A DNA stretch of 12,859 nucleotides. Source: Clostridia bacterium. Its GTDB lineage: Bacteria; Bacillota; Clostridia; Oscillospirales; CAG-272. The notes under the pieces are model-generated. The model worked only from the letters and a program-made list of their open reading frames with translations. It searched no databases and had not been told where the DNA came from. This document shows, one piece after another, positions 7,248-12,859 of this stretch; the stretch's first letter is position 1, and every line of letters starts with the position of its first letter. The stretch covers positions 1 to 12,859 of the forward strand of contig CAAGGQ010000156.1 of the NCBI GenBank assembly GCA_900769475.1, in the 5' to 3' direction. The position numbers and the translations under genes are program-made.

Positions 7248-7555
7248 TCCTGCTTCTCCATGACCCGAGGAACAGCAAAATAGCCGTTTTCACCGTACGC
7301 AGATTGCGCCAAAAGAAGCTCTCGCGGCGTACTCTCCAAGGGGGCATCCTCTCGCATTTCCTCCAGAGTGAAGGCCACGGGATAGTTCCCCACGTGCATA
7401 GGAAGCTCCTCCAGCTCCTGGGCCAGGGCAAGCATGGCGTTCAGGGAATCCAGGTGCCGTTGCTCCTGCGCCTCGTCCAAGTGGATCCGCGCCACGTGGC
7501 TTAACCGTCGCAGATCCTCCAGCGTGAGGACCCGGGTTGCGTTGTTATTCTCCAT
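7244..7555 (-). CDS. gatC: Asp/Glu-tRNA(Asn/Gln) amidotransferase subunit C
   Basis: GatC is the small belt-like subunit that wraps around GatA and GatB and stabilises the complex. The 103-residue product shows the family pattern LTLEDLRRLSHVARIHLDEAQ near the start. The middle helix has spaced leucines (LNAMLALAQELEELP), and the C-terminal stretch is rich in Asp, Pro and Arg (MREDAPLESTPRELLL), followed by GYFAVPRVME. That last motif is the usual end of GatC proteins ('FxVPKV'). The frame is open to 7591, but the ATG at 7555 is preferred because AAGGAT lies upstream, the length then fits, and the longer version would overlap the mnmE end. It starts 20 bases after mnmE and overlaps gatA by four bases. 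Confidence 0.95.
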   Translation of the reverse strand: MENNNATRVLTLEDLRRLSHVARIHLDEAQEQRHLDSLNAMLALAQELEELPMHVGNYPVAFTLEEMREDAPLESTPRELLLAQSAYGENGYFAVPRVMEKQE

Positions 7556-7575
7556 GGTATTTATCCTTCGTTTTC

Positions 7576-8973
7576 TTATTTTCCTACACAAAAATGGGAA
7601 AAGATCCGTGCCACAATGTCCTCGGACACCGAGCGACCGTCCAGCTCACAAAGCGCAGACATGGCCTCCTCCGCATCGGTACAGCAAAGATCCATGGGAA
7701 CCCCTGCCTGCAGAGCCGCAATGGCACGGCGTACCGCTTCCAGCGCCGAAACACCGGCGGCGTGCTGCCGTGCATTGGTGAGCACGGCATCCTGCCGAAG
7801 ATCCAGGGATCCATCGGTAAAGAGCTCCTCCACCAATTCCTCCAGAGCATGCAGACCCTCGCCGCACTTGGCCGAAAGCTGTACAAAATGAGGGAAGGCA
7901 GACGTGTAAAAGGGATCGGGGTCCCCGTTCCACAGGTCGGTCTTATTCAATACGGCAACCAGGTGGGCTCCGGGCAAAGAGGACAGATGCTCCGCCAGAG
8001 CCCGATCCTCGGCGTCCGCCGGACGGGTAACGTCAAAGACGGCCAGAATCAACTCGGCCTGTGACAAAGCCTCCTTGGCTCTGGAAATTCCGATCTGCTC
8101 CACAGGATTTTCGGTTTCCCGAAGTCCGGCCGTATCAAACAGATGAAGGGTAACACGTCCCAGGGATACCACCTCGCTCAACACGTCGCGGGTGGTTCCC
8201 TCCACGTCAGTCACAATGGCTGCCTCTTTTCCAAGGATTTGATTGTAAAGGGAGCTTTTTCCCGCGTTGGGCTTTCCGCAAATGACCGTGGGAATTCCCT
8301 CTGCAATGGCATGTCCCGTATGATAGGTCTTTACCAGCGCGGCTAGGGCTTCCTCGCAGGTCTTCAGCGCAAGTATCATTTCCTCGCGACTCATATCGGC
8401 CAGATCCTCGTCGGGATAATCGATCTTTGCGTAGATGCTGGCAAGAATGGCGCAAAGAGAACGGTAGATCTCCTCACACCGTCCCTCCACCTTGCCGCCC
8501 ATGCCCGCATGGGCCAGAGTCAACTGCTCCCGGGTCTGCGCCTCTAGAATATTTCCCAGGGCCTCGGCCGAAGAAAGTCCCATCTTGCCGTTCAAAAAGG
8601 CGCGACGGGTGAATTCTCCCGCCTCGGCGGGTCGTGCCCCCGCGGCATATACCGCCGTGAGCACCGTTTGGGTCAGCAACACGCCGCCGTGACAGCAGAT
8701 CTCCACCGTATCCTCTCCGGTAAAGGAGGCCGGCCCCGGAAAGAAGGTGGCCAGGCCGTCATCCACCGGCAGAAAGGCTCCCGTCCCATCCGGGGCGAGG
8801 ATCGTGCCGTAAACTGCGGTTCGAGGAGTGGCCTTCTGCAACGGCTTTCGGTTTTTTGGCAAAAATATACGTCCACAGATCTCCAGGGCCTCGGCTCCCG
8901 AGACCCGGATCAGCGCCACGCCGCCCTTCCCTCTCGACGTGCTGAGTGCCGCAATGGTATCTCCAAGTATCAT
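7576..8973 (-). CDS. mnmE: tRNA uridine-5-carboxymethylaminomethyl(34) synthesis GTPase MnmE
   Basis: MnmE is the folate- and GTP-binding half of the MnmE-MnmG complex that modifies the wobble uridine (cmnm5U34) of tRNAs reading codons ending in A or G. The 465-residue length is normal. The N-terminal folate-binding domain starts DTIAALSTSRGKGGVALIR and includes FTGEDTVEI (84-92) and GEFTRRAFLNGK (119-130). A helical domain follows, with the G domain inserted in it: GKPNAGKS (233-240), TTRD (260-263), DTAG (280-283), NKTD (343-346) and SAK (367-369). The C-terminus is FCVGK, keeping the catalytic cysteine (Cys462) of the C-[ILV]-G-K motif. AAAGGA lies about 11 bases before the ATG. It follows a terminator after khpB and leads directly into gatC. 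No promoter was clearly recognised in the roughly 105-base gap. Confidence 0.98.
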   Translation of the reverse strand: MILGDTIAALSTSRGKGGVALIRVSGAEALEICGRIFLPKNRKPLQKATPRTAVYGTILAPDGTGAFLPVDDGLATFFPGPASFTGEDTVEICCHGGVLLTQTVLTAVYAAGARPAEAGEFTRRAFLNGKMGLSSAEALGNILEAQTREQLTLAHAGMGGKVEGRCEEIYRSLCAILASIYAKIDYPDEDLADMSREEMILALKTCEEALAALVKTYHTGHAIAEGIPTVICGKPNAGKSSLYNQILGKEAAIVTDVEGTTRDVLSEVVSLGRVTLHLFDTAGLRETENPVEQIGISRAKEALSQAELILAVFDVTRPADAEDRALAEHLSSLPGAHLVAVLNKTDLWNGDPDPFYTSAFPHFVQLSAKCGEGLHALEELVEELFTDGSLDLRQDAVLTNARQHAAGVSALEAVRRAIAALQAGVPMDLCCTDAEEAMSALCELDGRSVSEDIVARIFSHFCVGK

Positions 8974-8997
8974 AAGATCCTTTATCCTTTCTCGATC

Positions 8998-9022
8998 CTA
9001 CCGCAGAAGAGCCCCACGGTAG
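8998..9022 (-). other. Short inverted repeat in the mnmE leader
   Basis: CTACCG and CGGTAG (plus 8998-9003 and 9017-9022) form a perfect 6-base-pair stem with a 13-base loop. It sits directly after the terminator T run and about 25 bases before the mnmE start. It could be a leader hairpin of mnmE or a protein-binding dyad. Its role is unknown and it could be chance. Confidence 0.4.
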
Positions 9023-9066
9023 AAAAAGGGGGAGAGGAGCCCGCATCCGCAGACTCGTTCTCCCCC
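9023..9066 (-). terminator. Rho-independent terminator after khpB
   Basis: On the minus strand GGGGGAGA pairs perfectly with TCTCCCCC (plus arms 9059-9066 and 9028-9035) and is followed at once by TTTTTC (plus 9023-9027 is A5). The loop is 23 bases with possible inner GAG-CTC pairing. It begins 12 bases after the khpB stop and should end most transcripts of the rpmH-khpB operon. Confidence 0.8.
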
Positions 9067-9078
9067 GAGTTCGTTTCC

Positions 9079-9741
9079 TTATTCTTCTGTCTTGGGGGCA
9101 GGCTTGCTGTCATCCAAAAACATTACGATACGACGGTTGTTCTCGGAACCGATGGAATTGGTGGACACGCCGTCAATTCCCTGTACCTCCGAGTGAATGA
9201 TCCGTCTTTCATAGGGGTTCATGGGCTCCAGCATAACGCTCTTCTTACCCTTTACCACCTTGGAAGCCATACGTCTCGCAAGAGAACGCAGAGCCTGCTC
9301 GCGCTTTGCGCGGTATCCTTCAATGTCCAGGGTGATCTTTACGTATTCCTGCTTCTCACCCTTCACCTTCTTGTTAGCGGCCAGATTGGCAAGGTACTGG
9401 AGAGAATCCAGAGTCTCGCCGTGGTGACCGATCAGAAGGCCGGCCCCCTCACCGTCTACGGTGATCAGGGTATCGTCATTGTCACCATCCTTCATGGCAA
9501 CTGCAAGATCCAGCTCCATATCGGCAACGATCTTACGAATAAAGTCCAGAGCTACGTCAGCTCTCTTTGCGGTGTATACGGCGCTGATCTTGGCGTCGCT
9601 GGCACCAAAGCCCAAAAAGCCCTTCTTGCCTTCCTCCAGAACGGTGATCTCCAGCTCTTCTGCCGAAACCCCCAGCTCCTCTGCCGCCTTTGCGCGGGCA
9701 TCTTCAACGGTCTTTGCCGTTACAATGATCTCTTTTTTCAC
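9079..9741 (-). CDS. khpB: RNA-binding protein KhpB (Jag/EloR), KH-R3H
   Basis: KhpB (also called Jag or EloR) is a cytoplasmic RNA-binding protein that, with KhpA, affects cell elongation and division in Gram-positive bacteria. All three domains are visible in the 220 residues. The Jag-N domain (1-50) has the hallmark KKGFLGFG (39-46). The KH domain (about 60-138) has GLLIGHHGETLDSLQYL, including the GxxG loop GHHG (105-108). The R3H domain (about 143-209) has ALRSLARRMA and the R-x3-H core at Arg179-His183 in YERRIIHSEV, then SIGSENNRRIVM. The start codon is GTG at 9741, preceded by GGAG about nine bases upstream. It lies 19 bases after yidC, the usual arrangement, and ends just before a strong terminator. 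Confidence 0.97.
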   Translation of the reverse strand: MKKEIIVTAKTVEDARAKAAEELGVSAEELEITVLEEGKKGFLGFGASDAKISAVYTAKRADVALDFIRKIVADMELDLAVAMKDGDNDDTLITVDGEGAGLLIGHHGETLDSLQYLANLAANKKVKGEKQEYVKITLDIEGYRAKREQALRSLARRMASKVVKGKKSVMLEPMNPYERRIIHSEVQGIDGVSTNSIGSENNRRIVMFLDDSKPAPKTEE

Positions 9742-9760
9742 AATCGTACTCCAATCATTC

Positions 9761-11452
9761 TCAGTTATTGTCTTTGGAATCGGCGTTGGAATCTTCCTTC
9801 GCCTTTTCTTCTTTTTTCTTAGAGCGCTCCTCGTCCTTTACCGAGGTTGCGCCAAAAGGAGAGGCCTCTGCCTTCTTCTTTTGCTCGGCCTGCTCACGCT
9901 CTTCGATGGCAGCCTTTCGTGCCAGAGCACGATCGCGGGTATCGTCAAAGTCCTCATCATCGATATAGTGCAACGAGCGAACCTTGCCCACGTTTTCGGA
10001 TTTCTTTACCACCCGTTTTCCGGCCATTTCCTTGGCCGCCGCCTTATAATCCTCCTCGGTAAAGGTGGGAAGAGGCATAACGCGGGACAGGATAAATTGC
10101 TTACCAAGGCCAACCAAGCTACGGAACATCCAGTACACACCAACCAGTGCGGGAACCATGAAGGTAAAGCACGTAGACATAGCGGGCATGGTGATGTCCA
10201 TCATCATGTTGGAGCAAGCCACCTGGCGATCCTCCGTGCCGCCGGAGGTAGCAGGATGGTAGGTGAATTTCCGAGTGATCTTAGAGGTCAGGAAATAGGT
10301 TGCAAAGGTCAGCACGGGCACCAGCAGGAGCACGTTGAAGCTGCTCAGGCTGGGGGTAAAGCCAAAGTTGATGGGACCAATGTTAAAGTTGGGGATCTGC
10401 CCCAAAATACCGTTGAGCGAATTGAACAGGGTTTCGCCGTTGGAATAGAAGGCAAAATCCTTCAATCCATCAATGATCGAGGGATTTGCACGGATGTCCG
10501 ACAGCAATGCAATGGTGCCATTGCCCGAGAGCGCACCGCCCAGACCGCCTGCCGCCTTGGACGCGGAATAGTACGCGTACAGCGCGGTGGAAAGTCCGTT
10601 AGCCTGTCCCAGCACGTAGTGCAGGGGATCGATCACGATGTTATACAGCGCGATCAGAATGGGCATCTGGATCAGGATCTGCAAACAGCCGCTGTAGGGG
10701 CTGTAGTTCTCTCTTTGGTAGAACTCCTGGATCTCCTGCTGCATCTTCTGCATAGTCACCTGGTCGGTTCTTCCCTTGTACTTGTTACGGATCGCCATTT
10801 CCTTGGGACGAAGCATAGCCTGCTTGATGGAATTCTTCTGCTGCTTCACAGCAAAGGGGATCATCAGAATCTCAATGATCACCGCAAACAGACAGATACC
10901 GGCCAGATAACTTCCAAAGCACAGGGTATTGGTGAGCCAGTTTAGGCAGGCACCAATGCCCGAGAGGATCTTATCCCAAAGATTGCCCTTGGCATCGGGA
11001 TCGTAGGTGGTTTGGAAGGCGCTGATCAAACTGTTCAGGTCGGCCTCGTTCAGGCTCGAATATGCAAAGGTCAGCTTTTTGGATTCGCTTGCCTTTTCAT
11101 TGGCCGTGGTGATCACGTTGATAGCCGCCTGCAGGTTGGGGGTGCCAAGATCGGGACGCTCCACCGTAAGATCAAAGCCGGGCACGGTCATATCGTATCC
11201 GCGCTTTGCGGCAACCAGCATATCCCGGGGATCAAAATTCTTAGCGGAATACACCGAAACCATCATGTTCGCGATCTGCTCCAGTTGCTCCGCTGTCATG
11301 CTGTTGGCGCTGGAATCCACCGAAGGCTTTTGCGCCGAAAGTGTGGGCGTGGTATTCTGACGTCCGGAAACGCAACCGCTCAGGGTTGCCACCAGCAAAA
11401 GCAAGGTTACAAGCAGCGTAAGACCCTTGGCAAATGTTCTTGTTTTCTTCAT
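9761..11452 (-). CDS. yidC: Membrane protein insertase YidC/Oxa1 with lipobox and extended N-terminal region
   Basis: YidC inserts small membrane proteins and helps SecYEG. The 563-residue protein is much longer than typical Gram-positive YidC (about 260-330). A signal peptide (about 7-26) ends in LSGC with lipobox Cys27, suggesting a lipoprotein. About 140 mostly polar residues follow before the first core helix (about 178-200). The cytoplasmic hairpin (201-250) has KQQKNSIKQAMLRPKEM. SGCLQILIQMPILIALY (254-270) is the family's strongest signature. About 85 extra residues (284-368) separate it from the next helices (about 371-390, 415-455). The tail (about 460-563) is highly charged and probably coiled coil. 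At the position of the conserved groove arginine (VIxR..L.P) the sequence is VIIEILMIP with Glu194. The ribosome binding site is weak: GGGAG lies about 15 bases upstream. It lies between yidD and khpB, the canonical context, so I am sure of the family. Confidence 0.96.
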   Translation of the reverse strand: MKKTRTFAKGLTLLVTLLLLVATLSGCVSGRQNTTPTLSAQKPSVDSSANSMTAEQLEQIANMMVSVYSAKNFDPRDMLVAAKRGYDMTVPGFDLTVERPDLGTPNLQAAINVITTANEKASESKKLTFAYSSLNEADLNSLISAFQTTYDPDAKGNLWDKILSGIGACLNWLTNTLCFGSYLAGICLFAVIIEILMIPFAVKQQKNSIKQAMLRPKEMAIRNKYKGRTDQVTMQKMQQEIQEFYQRENYSPYSGCLQILIQMPILIALYNIVIDPLHYVLGQANGLSTALYAYYSASKAAGGLGGALSGNGTIALLSDIRANPSIIDGLKDFAFYSNGETLFNSLNGILGQIPNFNIGPINFGFTPSLSSFNVLLLVPVLTFATYFLTSKITRKFTYHPATSGGTEDRQVACSNMMMDITMPAMSTCFTFMVPALVGVYWMFRSLVGLGKQFILSRVMPLPTFTEEDYKAAAKEMAGKRVVKKSENVGKVRSLHYIDDEDFDDTRDRALARKAAIEEREQAEQKKKAEASPFGATSVKDEERSKKKEEKAKEDSNADSKDNN

Positions 11453-11531
11453 TATTAGGTGTTTTAACTCCCTTCTGAGTATTGGGAACGCACCGCCGAT
11501 GTTTTATGTCCCGCGCGGTGCCGCGGTAAAT

Positions 11532-11852
11532 TCATTGTGCGTTATCTTCTCCACGTTTATCCAGCTCCAGGCCGTATTCCTCGGGATAAAAATACTTGGT
11601 GAGCGGGATTCGCTGATAGCGAGGATTCCGCAAGCCCCTTTCGGGAACCGGATCCCATCCGGCACGTCCAAAGGGTTGACACCGAAGGATTCGCAAAATC
11701 GCTAACAGGCTTCCAATAATCAAGCCACGCTTTTGCAATGCCTCGATGGCATAGGAGGAACAGGTAGGAGAAAAACGGCAACAAGGCCTTCCCTTAAGAG
11801 GAGAAAGGTATTTTTGGTACAACCGGATCAGCCGGATCAAAAGCCACCTCAT
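11532..11852 (-). CDS. yidD: Membrane protein insertion efficiency factor YidD
   Basis: YidD is a small membrane-associated protein that helps YidC-dependent insertion, and it almost always lies between rnpA and yidC. The 106-residue product has an amphipathic N-terminal helix (LLIRLIRLYQKYLSPLKG, 4-21). The family signature CCRFSPTCSSYAIEAL (24-39) follows. RILRCQPFGRAGWDPVPE (54-71) corresponds to the usual RLLRCHPF..GG.DPVP, with Gln replacing His and a one-residue change in the glycine pair. The C-terminal part past about 75 is charged and variable. The start ATG overlaps the rnpA stop by four bases (ATGA), giving translational coupling. yidC follows after 79 bases. Confidence 0.95.
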   Translation of the reverse strand: MRWLLIRLIRLYQKYLSPLKGRPCCRFSPTCSSYAIEALQKRGLIIGSLLAILRILRCQPFGRAGWDPVPERGLRNPRYQRIPLTKYFYPEEYGLELDKRGEDNAQ

Positions 11853-12232
11853 GGCAGCACGGGATCCCGCAACAGCTCCAACCTTCCAAAGCCCTTCCGC
11901 AATTCCTTAGCGATCTCTGTGGATTTGGCCGTAAGGATCGTATCCCTTGGGCTGATCACCACCAAAAATCCGGTTTTAAGCTCGGGCTCCACGGCACGAT
12001 ACCCTGCACGCAGGATCCGCTTGACCCGATTTCGCTGAACGGCGCCGCCCACCTTTTTGGTAACCGAGAGTCCCAACCGATTGTAATACTTCTTTTGGGG
12101 ATGAGCCAGCATCAGCCGCTTTGCCGCGAAATCTCGCAGAACAAAAACAGAAAGATACCGTCCGGAATAGCGTTTGCCTCTTTGAAACGTTTTGTTGTAC
12201 AAATGGTGTTCCTTCAACGTTGTGTACTTCAT
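11849..12232 (-). CDS. rnpA: Ribonuclease P protein component
   Basis: RnpA is the basic protein subunit that helps the RNase P ribozyme bind and cut pre-tRNA 5' leaders. The 127-residue product has the family landmarks in order: FQRGKRY (16-22), the central beta strand SVFVLRD, RLGLSVTKKVGGAVQRNRVKR with the RNR motif (about 65-85), and DFVVI-like GFLVVISP. The frame is open up to 12316, but those extra 28 residues run into the hairpin arm and have no family match. The ATG at 12232 has AAGGAT seven bases upstream and gives a normal length. yidD overlaps its stop by four bases. The gene is 179 bases downstream of rpmH, past a terminator-like hairpin, and no strong separate promoter was found. 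Confidence 0.96.
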   Translation of the reverse strand: MKYTTLKEHHLYNKTFQRGKRYSGRYLSVFVLRDFAAKRLMLAHPQKKYYNRLGLSVTKKVGGAVQRNRVKRILRAGYRAVEPELKTGFLVVISPRDTILTAKSTEIAKELRKGFGRLELLRDPVLP

Positions 12233-12299
12233 TTTGCCATCCTTAGCATATGCTTCCGTAAAATGTAGATTTGAATTTTTTGTTGTTTGAAAATAGTTG

Positions 12300-12360
12300 C
12301 CGACAAATAAAAACACCGACAGCGAGTGGCGGAAACGCTTCTTCAGCAGTCGGAGTTTTT
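12300..12360 (-). terminator. Terminator/attenuator-like hairpin between rpmH and rnpA
   Basis: On the minus strand AAAAACTCCGAC pairs with GTCGGTGTTTTT (plus arms 12349-12360 and 12309-12320), 11 of 12 positions complementary, followed by ATTTG. The 28-base loop contains a small GCG-TTTC-CGC hairpin (12329-12338). The tail GTGTTTTTATTT is T-rich, as in an intrinsic terminator. A second GTCGG copy on that strand (plus 12300-12304) could pair with the same CCGAC, giving an alternative fold. Because rnpA lacks an obvious promoter of its own, this probably attenuates rather than fully stops transcription from rpmH into rnpA. Confidence 0.6.
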
Positions 12361-12411
12361 ATGTTGGACAGCAAACGCTTGTGGGCCTGCCTGCCGGAGA
12401 TCCGGAAAGCA

Positions 12412-12546
12412 TTAGTAGGTCAGTCTTTTTCTGCCCTTTGCGCGTCTTCTCTTCAATACGTTTCTGCCATCAGCAGTCTTCATTCTTTTTCTGAAGCCAT
12501 GCTCCTTTTTTCTTTGACGCTTTTTGGGTTGATAAGTTCTCAGCAT
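12412..12546 (-). CDS. rpmH: 50S ribosomal protein L34
   Basis: This short gene was found by translating the minus strand. It encodes 44 residues starting MLRTYQPKKRQRKKEHGF and ending RRRAKGRKRLTY. That is the complete L34 signature: TYQP, the HGFRKRM motif and RRRAKGRxRL. L34 is a very basic protein of the large ribosomal subunit that binds 23S rRNA. A strong AGGAGGT lies seven bases before the ATG, with a perfect sigma-A promoter about 80 bases upstream. It is followed by a hairpin and rnpA, the near-universal bacterial order. The length is exactly typical. Confidence 0.98.
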   Translation of the reverse strand: MLRTYQPKKRQRKKEHGFRKRMKTADGRNVLKRRRAKGRKRLTY

Positions 12547-12574
12547 CGTATGCACCTCCTTTGGTTTAAATCGG

Positions 12575-12608
12575 AAGCGTTTTGCTCTTGCAGCAATAAA
12601 ATACGCTT
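12575..12608 (-). promoter_or_regulatory. Hairpin in the rpmH 5' leader
   Basis: In the roughly 75-base leader between the promoter and rpmH, AAGCGT pairs with ACGCTT (plus 12575-12580 and 12603-12608). Inside it TTGCT pairs with AGCAA (12582-12586 and 12592-12596) across a five-base loop. The fold stops about 15 bases before the Shine-Dalgarno sequence, which stays open. It may stabilise the mRNA or be a regulatory site. No known riboswitch family is recognised. Confidence 0.45.
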
Positions 12609-12627
12609 TTACACAATGACATTCTAC

Positions 12628-12656
12628 ATTATACCTTATTCTTTTCTTTTTGTCAA
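12628..12656 (-). promoter_or_regulatory. Consensus sigma-A promoter of the rpmH operon
   Basis: On the minus strand TTGACA (plus 12651-12656) and TATAAT (plus 12628-12633) are separated by exactly 17 bases. Both hexamers match the sigma-A consensus perfectly. A-rich sequence lies upstream of the -35, like an UP element. The expected start of transcription is near 12621. This strength suits a ribosomal protein gene. Confidence 0.92.
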
Positions 12657-12687
12657 GGCATTTTTAAATTTTTTCCAAAAAACTTTT

Positions 12688-12859
12688 TTATTTTTCTTCT
12701 TCTCGCTCCCGCGCAAGATCTCTTCTGCGATTAACAAAAAAGAGGACAAAGTCCACCGAGACCATGCAAAGATTCAAAACATAGAACGCAAACACATACG
12801 TGATGTTCCCGGAAAGGATCTTCCCAACGATCCCTGCAACGTATCCCATAATAATAAAG
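12688..12859 (-). CDS. C-terminal end of an unidentified membrane protein (cut by window edge)
   Basis: Reading the minus strand inward from the edge gives an open frame of 56 codons and a TAA at 12688-12690. The peptide has a hydrophobic stretch (GYVAGIVGKIL), then NITYVFAFYVLNLCMVSVDF and VLFFVN, which looks like a transmembrane helix. It ends in a strongly charged tail (NRRRDLAREREEEK), which should be cytoplasmic. That is how many transporters end, but the fragment is too short to name. An internal ATG lies near the edge, so I cannot exclude a very small protein starting inside the window, although the frame continues open to the edge. It precedes the rpmH promoter by about 30 bases. Confidence 0.65.
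   Translation of the reverse strand, partial: FIIMGYVAGIVGKILSGNITYVFAFYVLNLCMVSVDFVLFFVNRRRDLAREREEEK

Noticed and set aside
8668..10945. Overlapping plus-strand open frames of 384 and 494 codons.
   Set aside because: They are antisense to mnmE, khpB and yidC and cross the boundaries and the terminator between them. Low-complexity Ser/Leu-rich translation is typical of shadow frames.
11508..11530. GC-rich palindrome (CCGCG...CGCGG) between yidD and yidC.
   Set aside because: The stem is only five base pairs with no T tract in either direction, so I do not call it a terminator.
12233..12316. Longer start for rnpA giving 155 residues.
   Set aside because: The extra 28 residues do not look like RnpA, the start codon falls inside the hairpin arm, and the ATG at 12232 has a good ribosome binding site.
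12657..12690. A/T palindromes after the partial membrane protein gene as a terminator.
   Set aside because: The possible stem is made only of A-T pairs and overlaps the upstream part of the rpmH promoter; it is more likely an A-rich UP-like element.
1..12859. Mobile elements, CRISPR repeats, tRNA or rRNA genes.
   Set aside because: I found no transposase, integrase, regularly spaced direct repeats, terminal inverted repeats, or tRNA-like TTCGA arms flanked by cloverleaf stems.

Overview
The window looks like chromosomal DNA of an anaerobic Firmicute, most likely a gut-type member of the class Clostridia. The evidence is the rpmH-rnpA-yidD-yidC-khpB gene order, an L34 protein beginning MLRTYQPKKRQRKK, a Gram-positive type KhpB/Jag, GatCAB, strong AGGAGG ribosome binding sites and consensus sigma-A promoters. 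A finer placement is not possible from sequence reading alone. Every gene I accept is on the minus strand, so transcription runs from high to low coordinates. No rRNA, tRNA, CRISPR array, insertion sequence, prophage or replication origin was seen. No gene-free stretch exceeds 300 bases.

Right part (about 12859 to 9023). The C-terminal end of an unidentified membrane protein is followed by a textbook sigma-A promoter (TTGACA, 17 bases, TATAAT). This promoter drives rpmH (ribosomal protein L34), rnpA (RNase P protein), yidD and yidC (membrane protein insertion) and khpB/jag (KH-R3H RNA-binding protein). A long hairpin with a T-rich tail lies between rpmH and rnpA. A GC-rich hairpin followed by T5 ends the block after khpB. 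YidC is unusual: it carries glutamate where the family's groove arginine is expected, and it has a sizeable extracytoplasmic N-terminal region behind a lipobox.

Middle part (8973 to 3867). mnmE (tRNA wobble-uridine GTPase) is followed closely by gatC, gatA and gatB (Glu-tRNAGln/Asp-tRNAAsn amidotransferase). An unrecognised two-helix membrane protein overlaps the end of gatB. This is a compact translation-quality operon with 4 to 8 base overlaps between most genes.

Left part (3831 to 1). A second perfect sigma-A promoter (TTGAAA, 17 bases, TATAAT) starts a carbohydrate cassette. It holds a xylose-isomerase-like TIM-barrel sugar isomerase/epimerase, a Gfo/Idh/MocA NAD(P)-dependent oxidoreductase, a hairpin, a GH28-like right-handed beta-helix protein, and a second Gfo/Idh/MocA paralogue cut by the window edge. 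None of the complete cassette proteins has a signal peptide, so the cassette probably works on imported sugars in the cytoplasm. The mix of two sugar dehydrogenases, a TIM-barrel isomerase/lyase and a polygalacturonase-like protein suggests oxidation-assisted cleavage or epimerisation of a glycoside or uronide. That role is inference and is the most interesting candidate system in the window.
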